64,000 bases of DNA from Clusia tigrina (Eukaryota; Arthropoda; Insecta; Diptera; Clusiidae). The position numbers were made by a program, and so were the translations under genes. This document shows, piece after piece, positions 1-10,680 of this stretch (positions are counted from its first letter, which is position 1; each line of letters begins with the position of its first letter). Below the pieces are notes generated by a model. It searched no databases. It worked only from the letters and a program-made list of their open reading frames with translations, and was not told where the DNA came from. The stretch lies in NCBI GenBank assembly GCA_920105625.2, contig OV050030.1:216364325-216428324 (forward strand). The letters run 5' to 3'.

Positions 1-349
1 TCATAAAATCTTGAAATTTGGTGACAATAAAGTACGCGAGCCTCTTATCAATTTAAGCTATCGCTTATAGCTATGTTACTCTTGAGTCCCAAATCAAACA
101 CTGATAAATCTTCAAATGGTCCTAACTTCTATACGGTGCATCCTACACCTATCAATGTTTGCAAAAATCAAATGCTTGTAACTCTTTACTGGAGCGTAAT
201 AAAACCTTGAAATTTGGTGACAATAAGGTACTCAAGCCTCATCAATTTAAGCTATCGCTCATAGCTATGCTACCCTTGAGTCCCAAATCAAACACTGAGA
301 AAACTTCAAATGGCCCTAACTTCCATACGGTGCGTCCTATACCTATCAA

Positions 350-351
350 AC
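350..351 (+). repeat. 5-bp deletion (GTTTG) marking family A monomers
   Basis: CCTATCAAACAACAATC replaces CCTATCAAAGTTTGCAACAATC. The same loss occurs at 4048, 5798 and 8830, each time at the equivalent position of a family A copy. It arose once and was amplified with the HOR. It also joins two frames, giving the longer 98-codon open stretch. Confidence 0.85.
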
Positions 352-739
352 AACAATCAAATGCTTGTAGCTTTTTACTGGAGCTTAATAAAATCTTGAA
401 TTTTTGTGACAATAAAGTACTCGAGCCTCTTGTCAATTTAAGCTATCGCTCATAGCTATGCTACCCTTGAGTCCCAAATCAACCACTGCTAAAACTTCAA
501 ATCGCCCTAACTTCTATACTGTGCGTCCTATACCTATCCAAGTTTGCAAAAATCAAATGCTTGTAACTTTTTACTGGAACGTCATAAAATCTTGAAATTT
601 TCTGACCATAAAGTACTCGAGCCTCTTATCAATTTAAGCTATCGCTCATAGCTATGCTACCCTTGAGTCCCAAATCAAACACTGAAAAAACTTAAAATCG
701 CCCTAACTTCTATACGGTGCGTCCTACACCTATCAAAGT

Positions 740-934
740 TTGCAACAATCAAATGCTTGTAACTTTTTACTGGAGCGTCATAAAACCTTGAAATTTGGTG
801 ACAATAAAGTACTCGAGCCTCTTATCAATTTAAGCTATCGCTCATAGCTATGCTACCCTTGAGTCCCAAATCAAACACTGATAAACTTCAAATGGCCCTA
901 ACTTCTATACGGTGCGTCCTACACTAATCAAAGT
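740..934 (+). repeat. Reference long-class monomer (195 bp)
   Basis: A typical monomer, phased here from the TTG of TTTGCAAC. It carries CCTCTTATCAA (two bases longer than the short class) and GATAAACTT (one A fewer), giving 195 bp. The overlapping ScaI and XhoI sites (AGTACTCGAG) and the AGCTAT/ATAGCT dyad are present, as in nearly all monomers. The phase is arbitrary because the array has no natural start. Confidence 0.9.
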
Positions 935-968
935 TTGCAACAATCAAATGCTTGTAACTTTTTACTGG
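922..968 (+). repeat. Internal sub-repeat, copy 1 (representative monomer)
   Basis: This segment, ending CAAATGCTTGTAACTTTTTA plus CTGG, aligns by eye with 1069-1106 in the same monomer. Shared elements in order are CAC..AT.AAA.TT, then CAAATG....TAACTT, then TAC(T)GG. About 22 of 30 positions match in the two core blocks. The copies are therefore probably old duplicates of a shorter ancestral unit. Every monomer carries the pair; this is one example. Confidence 0.65.
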
Positions 969-1025
969 AGCGTCATAAAACCTTGAAATTTGGTGATAAT
1001 AAAGTACTCGAGCCTCATCAATTTA

Positions 1026-1042
1026 AGCTATCGCTCATAGCT
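1026..1042. other. Dyad / potential hairpin in each monomer (representative)
   Basis: AGCTAT-CGCTC-ATAGCT is a perfect 6-bp inverted repeat with a 5-base loop. The same dyad occurs in most monomers. Common loop variants (CGCTA, GGCTC, CGGTC, CACTC) leave the stem intact, but some subfamilies break one arm (ATAGGT, AAAGCT, AGTTAT). Short dyads are reported in several centromeric satellites; a role here is only a possibility. Confidence 0.7.
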
Positions 1043-1068
1043 ATGCTACCCTTGAGTCCCAAATCAAA

Positions 1069-1106
1069 CACTGATAAAACTTCAAATGGCCCTAACTTCT
1101 ATACGG
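1069..1106 (+). repeat. Internal sub-repeat, copy 2 (representative monomer)
   Basis: Contains CACTGATAAAACTT followed by CAAATGGCCCTAACTT and CTATACGG, parallel to copy 1 at 922-968 but lacking about nine bases between the two blocks. The CAAATG elements are spaced alternately 138 and 56 bp along the array (945, 1083, 1139). A weaker third candidate lies near 998-1040 (ACAATAAAGTA, then TCAATTTAAGCTA), which would split the monomer into three parts of roughly 56-73 bp. Confidence 0.6.
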
Positions 1107-1889
1107 TGCTTCCTATACCTATCAAAGTTTGCAACAATCAAATGCTTGTAACTTTTTACTGGAGCGTCATAAAATCTTGAAATTTTCTGACCATAAAATA
1201 CTCGAGACTCTTATCAATTTAAGCTATCGCTCATAGCTATGCTACCCTTGAGTCCCAAATCAAACACTAAAAAAACTTAAAATGGCCCTAACTTCTATAC
1301 AGTGCGTCCTACACCTATCAAAGTTTGCAACAATCAAATGTTTGTAACTTTTTACTGGAGCGTCATAAAACCTTGAAATTTGGTGACAATAAAGTACTCG
1401 AGTCTCATCAATTTAAGCCATCGCTCATAGCTATGCTACCCTTGAGTCCCAAATCAAACACTGATAAAACTTCAAATGGCCCTAACTTCTATACTGTGCG
1501 TCGTATACCTATCCAAGTTTGCAACAATCAAATGCTTGTAACTTTTTACTGGAGCGTCATAAAATCTGGAAATTTTCTGACCATAAGGTACTCGAGCCTC
1601 TTATCAATTTAAGCTATCGCTCATAGCTATGCTATCCTTGAGTCCCAAATCAAACACTGAAAAAAGTTTAAATGGCCCTAACTTCTATACGGTGCGTCCT
1701 ACACCTATCAAAGTTTGCAACAATCAGATGCTTGTAACTTTTTACTGGAGCGTCATAAAACCTTGAAATTTTGTGACAATAAAGTACTCGAGTCTCATCA
1801 ATTTAAGCTATCGCTCATAGCTATGCTACCCTTGAGTCCCAAATCAAACACTGATAAAACTTCAAATGGCCCTAACTTCTATACGGTGC

Positions 1890-3698
1890 ATCCTACACCT
1901 ATCAAAGTTTGCAACAATCAAATGCTTGTAACTTTTTACTGGAGCGTCATAAAAGCTTGAATTTTTGTGACAATAAAGTACTCGAGCCTCTTGTCAATTT
2001 AAGCTATCGCTCATAGCTATGCTACCCTTGAGTCCAAAATCAAACACTGATAAAACTTCAAATGGCCCTAACTTCTATACGGAGCATCTCACACCTATCA
2101 AAGTTTGCACCAATCAAATGCTTGCAACTTTTTACTGGAGCGTAATAAAACCTTGAAATTGTGTGACAAGTACTCGAGCCTCTTATCAATTTAAGATATC
2201 GCTCATAGCTATGTTACCTTTGAGTCACAAATCAAACACTGATAAACCTTCAAATGGCCCTAACTTCTATACGGTGCATCCTACACCTATCAAAGTTTGC
2301 AACAATCAAATGCTTGTAACTTTTTACTGGAGCGTCATAAAACCTTGAAATTTGGTGACAATAAAGTACTCGAGCCTCATCAATTTAAGCTATCGCTCAT
2401 AGCTATGCTACCCTTGAGTTCAAAATCAAAAACTGATAAAACTTTAAATGGCCCTAACTTCTATACGATGCATCTCACACCTATCAAAGTTTGCAACAAT
2501 CAAATGCTTGCTACTTTTTACTGGAGCGTAATAAAACCTTGAAATTTTGTGACAATAAAGTACTCGAGCCTCTTGTCAATTTAAGCTATCGCTCATAGGT
2601 ATGCTATCCTTGAGTCCCAAATCAAACAATGATAAACTTCAAATGGCCCTAACTTCTATACGGTGCGTCCTACACCTATCAAAGTTTGCAACAATCAAAT
2701 GCTTGTAACTTTTTACTGGAGCTTCATAAAATCTTGAATTTTTGTGACAATAAAGTACTCGAGCCTCTTGTCAATTTAAGCTATCGCTAATAGCTATGCC
2801 ACCCTTGAGTCCCAAATCAAACACTGATAAACTTCAAATGGCCCTAACTTCTATACGGTGCGTCCTACATCTATCAAAGTTTGCAACAATCAAATGCTTG
2901 TAACTTTTTACTGGAGCGTCATAAAATCTTGAAATTTGGTGACAATAAAGTACTCGGGCCTCTTATCAATTTAAGCTATCGCTCATAGCTATGTTACCCT
3001 TGAGTCCCAAATCAAACACTGATAAACCTTCAAATGGCCCTAACTTTTATACGGTGCGTCCTACACCTATCAAAGTGTGCAACAATCAAATGCTTGTAAC
3101 TTCTTACTGGAGAGTCATAAAATCTTGTAATTTGGTGACAATAAAGTACTCGAGCCTCTTATGAATTTAAGCTATCGCTCATAGCTATGTTACCCTTGAG
3201 TCCCAAATCAAACACTGATAAACTTCAAATGGCCCTAACTTCTATACGGTGAGTCCTACACCTATCAAAGTTTGCAACAATCAAATGCTTGTAACTTTTT
3301 ACTGGAGCGTCATAAAACCTTGAAATTTGGTGACAATAAAGTACTCGAGCCTCATCAATTTAAGCTATCGGTCATAGCTATGTTACCCTTGAGTCTCAAA
3401 TCAAACACTGATAAAACTTCAAATGGCCCTAACTTCTATATGGTGCGTCCTATACCTATCAAAGTTTGCAACAATCAAATGCTTGTAGCTTTTTACTGGA
3501 GCTTAATAAAATTTTGAATTTTTGTGGCAATAAAGTACTCGAGCCTCTTGTCAGTTTAAGCTATCGCTCATAGCTATGCTACCCTTGAGTCCCAAATCAA
3601 ACACTGATAAACTTCAAATGGCCCTAAATTCTATACGGTGCGTCCTACACCTATCAAAGTTTGCAACAATCAAATGCTTGTAACTTTTTACTGGAGCG
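1890..3698 (+). repeat. Mixed satellite monomers between A1 and A2
   Basis: About nine monomers, alternating TTAATAAAATCTTGAATTTT/CTTGTCAA types with CATAAAATCTTGAAATTT/CTTATCAA types. The stretch from about 2500 to 3150 resembles 7760-8390 at an offset near 5255 bp (27 monomers), sharing the loop variant GCTAATAGCT and then an ACTCGGGCC monomer. Nothing but satellite is present. Confidence 0.8.
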
Positions 3699-5660
3699 TC
3701 ATAAAATCTTGAAATTTGGTGACAATAAAGTACGCGAGCCTCTTATCAATTTAAGCTATCGCTCATAGCTATGTTACTCTTGAGTCCCAAATCAAACACT
3801 GATAAACCTTCAAATGGTCCTAACTTCTATACGGTGCATCCTACACCTATCAATGTTTGCAAAAATCAAATGCTTGTAACTCTTTACTGGAGCGTAATAA
3901 AACCTTGAAATTTGGTGACAATAAGGTACTCAAGCCTCATCAATTTAAGCTATCGCTCATAGCTATGCTACCCTTGAGTCCCAAATCAAACACTGAGAAA
4001 ACTTCAAATGGCCCTAACTTCTATACGGTGCGTCCTATACCTATCAAACAACAATCAAATGCTTGTAGCTTTTTACTGGAGCTTAATAAAATCTTGAATT
4101 TTTGTGACAATAAAGTACTCGAGCCTCTTGTCAATTTAAGCTATCGCTCATAGCTATGCTACCCTTGAGTCCCAAATCAACCACTGCTAAAACTTCAAAT
4201 CGCCCTAACTTCTATACGGTGCGTCCTACACCTATCAAAGTTTGCAACAATCAAATGCTTGTAAGTTTTTACTGGAGCGTCATAAAACCTTGAAATTTGG
4301 TGACAATAAAGTACTCGAGCCTCTTATCAATTTAAGCTATCGCTCATAGCTATGCTACCCTTGAGTCCCAAATCAAACACTGAAAAAACTTAAAATCGCC
4401 CTAACTTCTATACGGTGCGTCCTACACCTATCAAAGTTTGCAACAATCAAATGCTTGTAACTTTTTACTGGAGCGTCATAAAACCTTGAAATTTGGTGAC
4501 AATAAAGTACTCGAGCCTCTTATCAATTTAAGCTATCGCTCATAGCTATGCTACCCTTGAGTCCCAAATCAAACACTGATAAACTTCAAATGGCCCTAAC
4601 TTCTATACGGTGCGTCCTACACTAATCAAAGTTTGCAACAATCAAATGCTTGTAACTTTTTACTGGAGCGTCATAAAACCTTGAAATTTGGTGATAATAA
4701 AGTACTCGAGCCTCATCAATTTAAGCTATCGCTCATAGCTATGCTACCCTTGAGTCCCAAATCAAACACTGATAAAACTTCAAATGGCCCTAACTTATAT
4801 ACGGTGCTTCCTATACCTATCAAAGTTTGCAACAATCAAATGCTTGTAACTTTTTACCGGAGCGTCATAAAATCTTGAAATTTTCTGACCATAAAATACT
4901 CGAGACTCTTATCAATTTAAGCTATCGCTCATAGCTATGCTACCCTTGAGTCCCAAATCAAACACTGAAAAAACTTAAAATGGCCCTAACTTCTATACAG
5001 TGCGTCCTACACCTATCAAAGTTTGCAACAATCAAATGCTTGTAACTTTTTACTGGAGCGTCATAAAACCTTGAAATTTGGTGACAATAAAGTACTCGAG
5101 TCTCATCAATTTAAGCCATCGCTCATAGCTATGCTACCCTTGAGTCCCAAATCAAACACTGATAAAACTTCAAATGGCCCTAACTTCTATACTGTGCGTC
5201 GTATACCTATCCAAGTTTGCAACAATCAAATGCTTGTAACTTTTTACTGGAGCGTCATAAAATCTGGAAATTTTCTGACCATAAGGTACTCGAGCCTCTT
5301 ATCAATTTAAGCTATCGCTCATAGCTATGCTACCCTTGAGTCCCAAATCAAACACTGAAAAAAGTTTAAATGGCCCTAACTTCTATACGGTGCGTCCTAC
5401 ACCTATCAAAGTTTGCAACAATCAAATGCTTGTAACTTTTTACTGGAGCGTCATAAAACCTTGAAATTTTGTGACAATAAAGTACTCGAGTCTCATCAAT
5501 TTAAGCTATCGCTCATAGCTATGCTACCCTTGAGTCCCAAATCAAACACTGATAAAACTTCAAATGGCCCTAACTTCTATACGGTGCGTCCTATACCTAT
5601 CAAAGTTTGCAACAATCAAATGCTTGTAACTTTTTACTGGAGCATCATAAAACCTTGAAA
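3699..5660 (+). repeat. HOR family A, copy A2
   Basis: Matches A1 at offset 3698 and A3 at offset 1749 (9 monomers). From about 4214 to 4310 A2 departs from both A1 and A3: it has GCGTCCTACACCTATCAAAG and GAAATTTGGTGACAATAAAG, where the other two have TATACCTATCCAAG and TTTTCTGACC. Homology resumes immediately afterwards. This looks like a conversion or double-exchange patch. Confidence 0.85.
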
Positions 5661-7440
5661 TTTGGTGACAATATAGTACTCGAGCCTCATCAATTTAAGC
5701 TATCGCTCATAGCTATGCTACCCTTGAGTCCCAAATCAAACACTGAGAAAACTTCAAATGGCCCTAACTTCTATACGGTGCGTCCTATACCTATCAAACA
5801 ACAATCAAATGCTTGTAGCTTTTTACTGGAGCTTAATAAAATCTTGAATTTTTGTGACAATAAAGTACTCGAGCCTCTTGTCAATTTAAGCTATCGCTCA
5901 TAGCTATGCTACCCTTGAGTCCCAAATCAACCACTGCTAAAACTTCAAATCGCCCTAACTTCTATACTGTGCGTCCTATACCTATCCAAGTTTGCAAAAT
6001 CAAATGCTTGTAACTTTTTACTGGAACGTCATAAAATCTTGAAATTTTCTGACCATAAAGTACTCGAGCCTCTTATCAATTTAAGCTATCGCTCATAGCT
6101 ATGCTACCCTTGAGTCCCAAATCAAACACTGAAAAAACTTAAAATCGCCCTAACTTCTATACGGTGCGTCCTACACCTATCAAAGTTTGCAACAATCAAA
6201 TGCTTGTAACTTTTTACTGGAGCGTCATAAAACCTTGAAATTTGGTGACAATAAAGTACTCGAGCCTCTTATCAATTTAAGCTATCGCTCATAGCTATGC
6301 TACCCTTGAGTCCCAAATCAAACACTGATAAACTTCAAATGGCCCTAACTTCTATACGGTGCGTCCTACACTAATCAAAGTTTGCAACAATCAAATGCTT
6401 GTAACTTTTTACTGGAGCGTCATAAAACCTTGAAATTTGGTGATAATAAAGTACTCGAGCCTCATCAATTTAAGCTATCGCTCATAGCTATGCTACCCTT
6501 GAGTCCCAAATCAAACACTGATAAAACTTCAAATGGCCCTAACTTATATACGGTGCTTCCTATACCTATCAAAGTTTGCAACAATCAAATGCTTGTAACT
6601 TTTTACTGGAGCGTCATAAAATCTTGAAATTTTCTGACCATAAAATACTCGAGACTCTTATCAATTTAAGCTATCGCTCATAGCTATGCTACCCTTGAGT
6701 CCCAAATCAAACACTGAAAAAACTTAAAATGGCCCTAACTTCTATACAGTGCGTCCTACACCTATCAAAGTTTGCAACAATCAAATGCTTGTAACTTTTT
6801 ACTGGAGCGTCATAAAACCTTGAAATTTGGTGACAATAAAGTACTCGAGTCTCATCAATTTAAGCCATCGCTCATAGCTATGCTACCCTTGAGTCCCAAA
6901 TCAAACACTGATAAAACTTCAAATGGCCCTAACTTCTATACTGTGCGTCGTATACCTATCCAAGTTTGCAACAATCAAATGCTTGTAACTTTTTACTGGA
7001 GCGTCATAAAATCTGGAAATTTTCTGACCATAAGGTACTCGAGCCTCTTATCAATTTAAGCTATCGCTCATAGCTATGCTACCCTTGAGTCCCAAATCAA
7101 ACACTGAAAAAAGTTTAAATGGCCCTAACTTCTATACGGTGCGTCCTACACCTATCAAAGTTTGCAACAATCAAATGCTTGTAACTTTTTACTGGAGCGT
7201 CATAAAACCTTGAAATTTTGTGACAATAAAGTACTCGAGTCTCATCAATTTAAGCTATCGCTCATAGCTATGCTACCCTTGAGTCCCAAATCAAACACTG
7301 ATAAAACTTCAAATGGCCCTAACTTCTATACGGTGCGTCCTATACGTATCAGAGTTTGCAACAATCAAATGCTTGTAACTTTTTACTGGAGCATCATAAA
7401 AAATTGAAATTTGGTGACAATATAGTACTCGAGCCTCATC
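5661..7440 (+). repeat. HOR family A, copy A3 (9 monomers, 1749-bp period)
   Basis: Directly follows A2 with a 1749-bp period. Differences are few, for example TACCGG at 4856 versus TACTGG at 6605. Private markers include ACAATATAGTACTCG (about 5670, repeated near 7418) and GAGAAAACTTC near 5744. Homology to the next expected copy fails near 7440-7470, where CCGTGAGTTCAAAATC begins. Confidence 0.85.
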
Positions 7441-8239
7441 AATTTAAGCTATCGCTCATAGCTATGCTACCCGTGAGTTCAAAATCAAACACTGATAAAA
7501 CTTCAGATGGCCCTAACTTCTATACGGTGCATCTCACACCTATCAAAGATTGCAACAATCAAATGCTTGTAACTTTTTACTGGAGCGTCATAAAAGCTTG
7601 AATTTTTGTGACAATAAAGTACTCGAGCCTCTTGTCAATTTAAGCTATCGCTCATAGCTATGCTACACTTGAGTCCCAACTCAAACACTGATAAAACTTC
7701 AAATGGCCCTAACTTCTATACGGTGCGTCCTATACCTATCAAAGTTTGCAACAATCAAATGCTTGTAACTTTTTACTGGACCTTTATAAAATCTTGAATT
7801 TTTGTGACAATAAAGTACTCGAGCCTCTTGTCAATTTAAGCTATCGCTCATATGTATGCTACCCTTGAGTCCCAAATCAAACACTGATAAACTTCAAATG
7901 GCCCTAACTTCTATACGGTGCGTCCTACACCTATCAAAGTTTGCAACAATCAAATGTTTGTAACTTTTTACTGGAGCTTAATAAAATCTTGAATTTTTGT
8001 GACAATAAAGTACTCGAGCCTCTTGTCAATTTAAGCTATCGCTAATAGCTATGCTACCCTTGAGTCCCAAATCAAACACTGATAAACTTCAAATGGCCCT
8101 AACTTCTATACGGTGCATCCTACACCTATCAAAGTTTGCAACAATCAAATGCTTGTAACTTTTTACTGGAGCGTCATAAAATCTTGAAATTTGGTGACAA
8201 TAAAGTACTCGGGCCTCTTATCAATTTAAGCTATCGCTC

Positions 8240-8241
8240 AT
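8240..8241 (+). repeat. 6-bp deletion removing half of the dyad
   Basis: GCTCATGTTACCC replaces GCTCATAGCTATGTTACCC, so the right arm of the AGCTAT/ATAGCT dyad is gone in this monomer. Nearby AAATCAACACTG has also lost one A. Confidence 0.8.
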
Positions 8242-8396
8242 GTTACCCTTGAGTCCCAAATCAACACTGATAAACCTTCAAATGGCCCTAACTTTTATAC
8301 GGTGCGTCCTACACCTATCAAAGTTTGCAACAATCAAATGCTTGTAACTTCTTACTGGAGAGTCATAAAATCTTAAAATTTGGTGAGAATAAAGTA

Positions 8397-8398
8397 CA
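8397..8398 (+). repeat. Truncated monomer, about 77 bp lost
   Basis: AAAGTAC is joined directly to AAATGGCCC. The missing part normally runs from the XhoI site through the dyad and TTGAGTCCC to AACTTC. The remaining monomer is near 117 bp. Only a trivial match is seen at the junction, so simple end joining or slippage could explain it. Confidence 0.8.
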
Positions 8399-8550
8399 AA
8401 TGGCCCTACCTTCTATACGGTGCATCCTACACCTATCAAAGTTTGCAACAATCAAATGCTTGTAACTTTTTACTGGAGCGTCATAAAAGCTTGAATTTTT
8501 GTGACAATAAAGTACTCGAGCCTCTTGTCAATTTAAGCTATCGCTCATAG

Positions 8551-9540
8551 CTATGTTACTCTTGAGTCCCAAATCAAACACTGATAAACCTTCAAATGGT
8601 CCTAAATTCTATTCGGTGCATCCTACACCTATCAATGTTTGCAAAAATCAAATGCTTGTAACTTTTTACTGGAGCGTAATAAAACCTTGAAATTTGGTGA
8701 CAATAAGGTACTCAAGCCTCATCAATTTAAGCTATCGCTCATAGCTATGCTACCCTTGAGTCCCAAATCAAACACTGATAAAACTTCAAATGGCCCTAAC
8801 TTCTATACGGTGCGTCCTATACCTATCAAACAACAATCAAATGCTTGTAGCTTTTTACTGGAGATTAATAAAATCTTGAATTTTTGTGACAATTAAGTAC
8901 TCGAGCCTCTTGTCAATTTATGCTATCGCTCATAGCTATGCTACCCTTGAGTCCCAAATCAACCACTGCTAAAACTTCAAATCGCCCTAACTTCTATACT
9001 GTGCGTCCTATACCTATCCAAGTTTGCAAAAATCAAATGCTTGTAACTTTTTACTGGAACGTCATAAAATCTTGAAATTTTCTGACCATAAAGTACTCGA
9101 GCCTCTTATCAATTTAAGCTATCGCTCATAGCTATGCTACCCTTGAGTCCCAAATCAAACACTGAAAAAACTTAAAATCGCCCTAACTTCTATACGGTGC
9201 GTCCTACACCTATCAAAGTTTGCAACAATCAAATGCTTGTAACTTTTTACTGGAGCGTCATAAAACCTTGAAATTTGGTGACAATAAAGTACTCGAGCCT
9301 CTTATCAATTTAAGCTATCGCTCATAGCTATGCTAACCTTGAGTCCCAAATCAAACACTGATAAACTTCAAATGGCCCTAACTTCTATACGGTGCGTCCT
9401 ACACTAATCAAAGTTTGCAACAATCAAATGCTTGTAACTTTTTACTGGAGCGTCATAAAACCTTGAAATTTGGTGATAATAAAGTACTCGAGCCTCATCA
9501 ATTTAAGCTATCGCTCATAGCTATGCTACCCTTGAGTCCC
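8551..9540 (+). repeat. HOR family A, partial copy A4
   Basis: Matches A1 at offset 8480 and A2 at 4782. It includes the 5-bp loss at 8830, the ATCAACCACTGCTAAAAC marker near 8960 and the TTTTCTGACC marker near 9078. It continues through the short-class monomer that starts at 9415, then passes into a different unit, where GCAAAAATCAAGTGC replaces GCAACAATCAAATGC. About five monomers are retained. Confidence 0.8.
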
Positions 9541-10680
9541 AAATCAAACACTGATAAAACTTCAAATGGCCCTAACTTCTATACGGTGCTTCCTATACCT
9601 ATCAAAGTTTGCAAAAATCAAGTGCTTGTAACTTTTTACTGGAGCTTAATAAAATCTTGAATTTTTGTGACAATAAAGTACTCGAGCCTCTTGTCAATTT
9701 AAGCTATCGCTCATAGCTATGCTACACTTGAGACCCAAATCAAACACTGATAAAACTTCAAATAGCCCTAACTTCTATACGGTGCGTCCTATACCTATCA
9801 TAGTTTGCAACAATCAAATGCTTGTAATTTTTTATTGGAGCGTCATAAAACCTTGAAATTTGGTGACAATAAAGTACTCGAGCCTCTTATCAATTTAAGC
9901 TATCGCTCATAGCTATGTTACCCTTGAGTCCCAAATCAAACACTGATAAACCTTCAAATGGCCCTAACTTCTATACGGTGCATCCTACACCTATCAAAGT
10001 TTGCAACAATCAAATGCTTGTAACTTTTTACTAGAGCGTCATAAAACCTTGAAATTTGGTGACAATAAAGTACTCGAGCCCCATCAATTTAAGCTATCGC
10101 TCATAGCTATGCTACCCTTGAGTTCAAAATCAAACACGGATAAAACTTCAAATGGCCCTCACTTCTATACGGTGCGTCTGACACCTATCAAAGTTTGCAA
10201 CAATCAAATGCTTGCAACTTTTTACTGGAGCGTAATAAAACCTTGAAATTTTGTGACAATAAAGTACTCGAGCCTCTTATCAATTTAAGCTATCGCTCAT
10301 AGCTATGCTACCCTTGAGTCCCAAATCAAACACTGATAAAACTTCAAATGGCCCTAACTTCTATACGGTGCGTCCTATACCTATCAAAGTTTGCAACAAT
10401 CAAATGCTTGTAACTTTTTACTGGAGCGTCATAAAACCTTGAAATTTGGTGACAATAAAGTACTCGAGCCTCTTATCAATTTAAGCTATCGCTCATAGCT
10501 ATGCTACCCTTGAGTCCCAAATCAAGCACTAATAAACTTCCAATGGCCCTAACTTCTATACGGTGCGTCCTACACCTATCAAAGTTTGCAACAATCAAAT
10601 GCTTGTAACTTTTTACTGGAGCGTTATAAAACCTTGAAATTTGGTGACAATAAAGTACTCGAGTCTCATCCTTGAGTCCC
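9541..10680 (+). repeat. 6-monomer unit C, copy 1 (1140 bp)
   Basis: 9541 onward repeats from 10681 at an offset of exactly 1140 bp, which is six monomers minus about 30 bp. Shared markers are ACACTTGAGACCCAAATC, CAAATAGCCC and ACACGGATAAAAC with CCCTCACTTC. The 30-bp shortfall is explained by a 31-bp deletion at 10670. Confidence 0.85.
10670..10671 (+). repeat. 31-bp deletion junction between unit C copies
   Basis: GTCTCATC is joined directly to CTTGAGTCCC. Intact copies (for example near 11760) carry about 31 further bases including the whole dyad. The junction also marks the step from C copy 1 to C copy 2, so the deletion and the duplication breakpoint may be the same event. Confidence 0.85.

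Larger units (their letters stand above)
935..1128 (+). repeat. Reference short-class monomer (194 bp)
   Basis: This monomer has CCTCATCAA instead of CCTCTTATCAA (minus 2 bp) and GATAAAACTT (plus 1 A), giving 194 bp. The length change removes the in-frame stops, so one frame stays open for 81 codons into the next monomer. Short-class monomers recur every two, three or more monomers (spacings near 390, 586, 780 and 976 bp) and are a good marker of HOR structure. The open frame begins at TTG and is not considered a gene. Confidence 0.9.
1..1889 (+). repeat. HOR family A, copy A1 (about 9 monomers, cut by the window start)
   Basis: Positions 1-1889 match 3699-5588 at a constant offset of 3698 bp, including private markers: TACGCGAG at about 34, ATCAACCACTGCTAAAAC at 478, TTTTCTGACCATAA near 600 and 1190, and GAAAAAGTTTAAATGG near 1660. 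A 5-bp loss (GTTTG) at 350 marks one monomer. Homology ends near 1889, where GCATCCTACACC replaces GCGTCCTATACC of A2. The left end lies outside the window. Confidence 0.85.
7441..8550 (+). repeat. Mixed satellite monomers with truncated copies
   Basis: About six monomers, including L2-type CTTGTCAA copies and an ACTCGGGCC copy. Two are damaged: 6 bp are lost at 8240 and about 77 bp at 8397. Part of the block parallels 2500-3150. No non-satellite sequence is present. Confidence 0.8.

Noticed and set aside
242..436. Minus-strand open frames (242-436, 10476-10691, 41401-41586, 58167-58352)
   Set aside because: Each is a reading of the same monomer on the other strand, open only where local deletions or substitutions remove stops. 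They are not conserved between copies.
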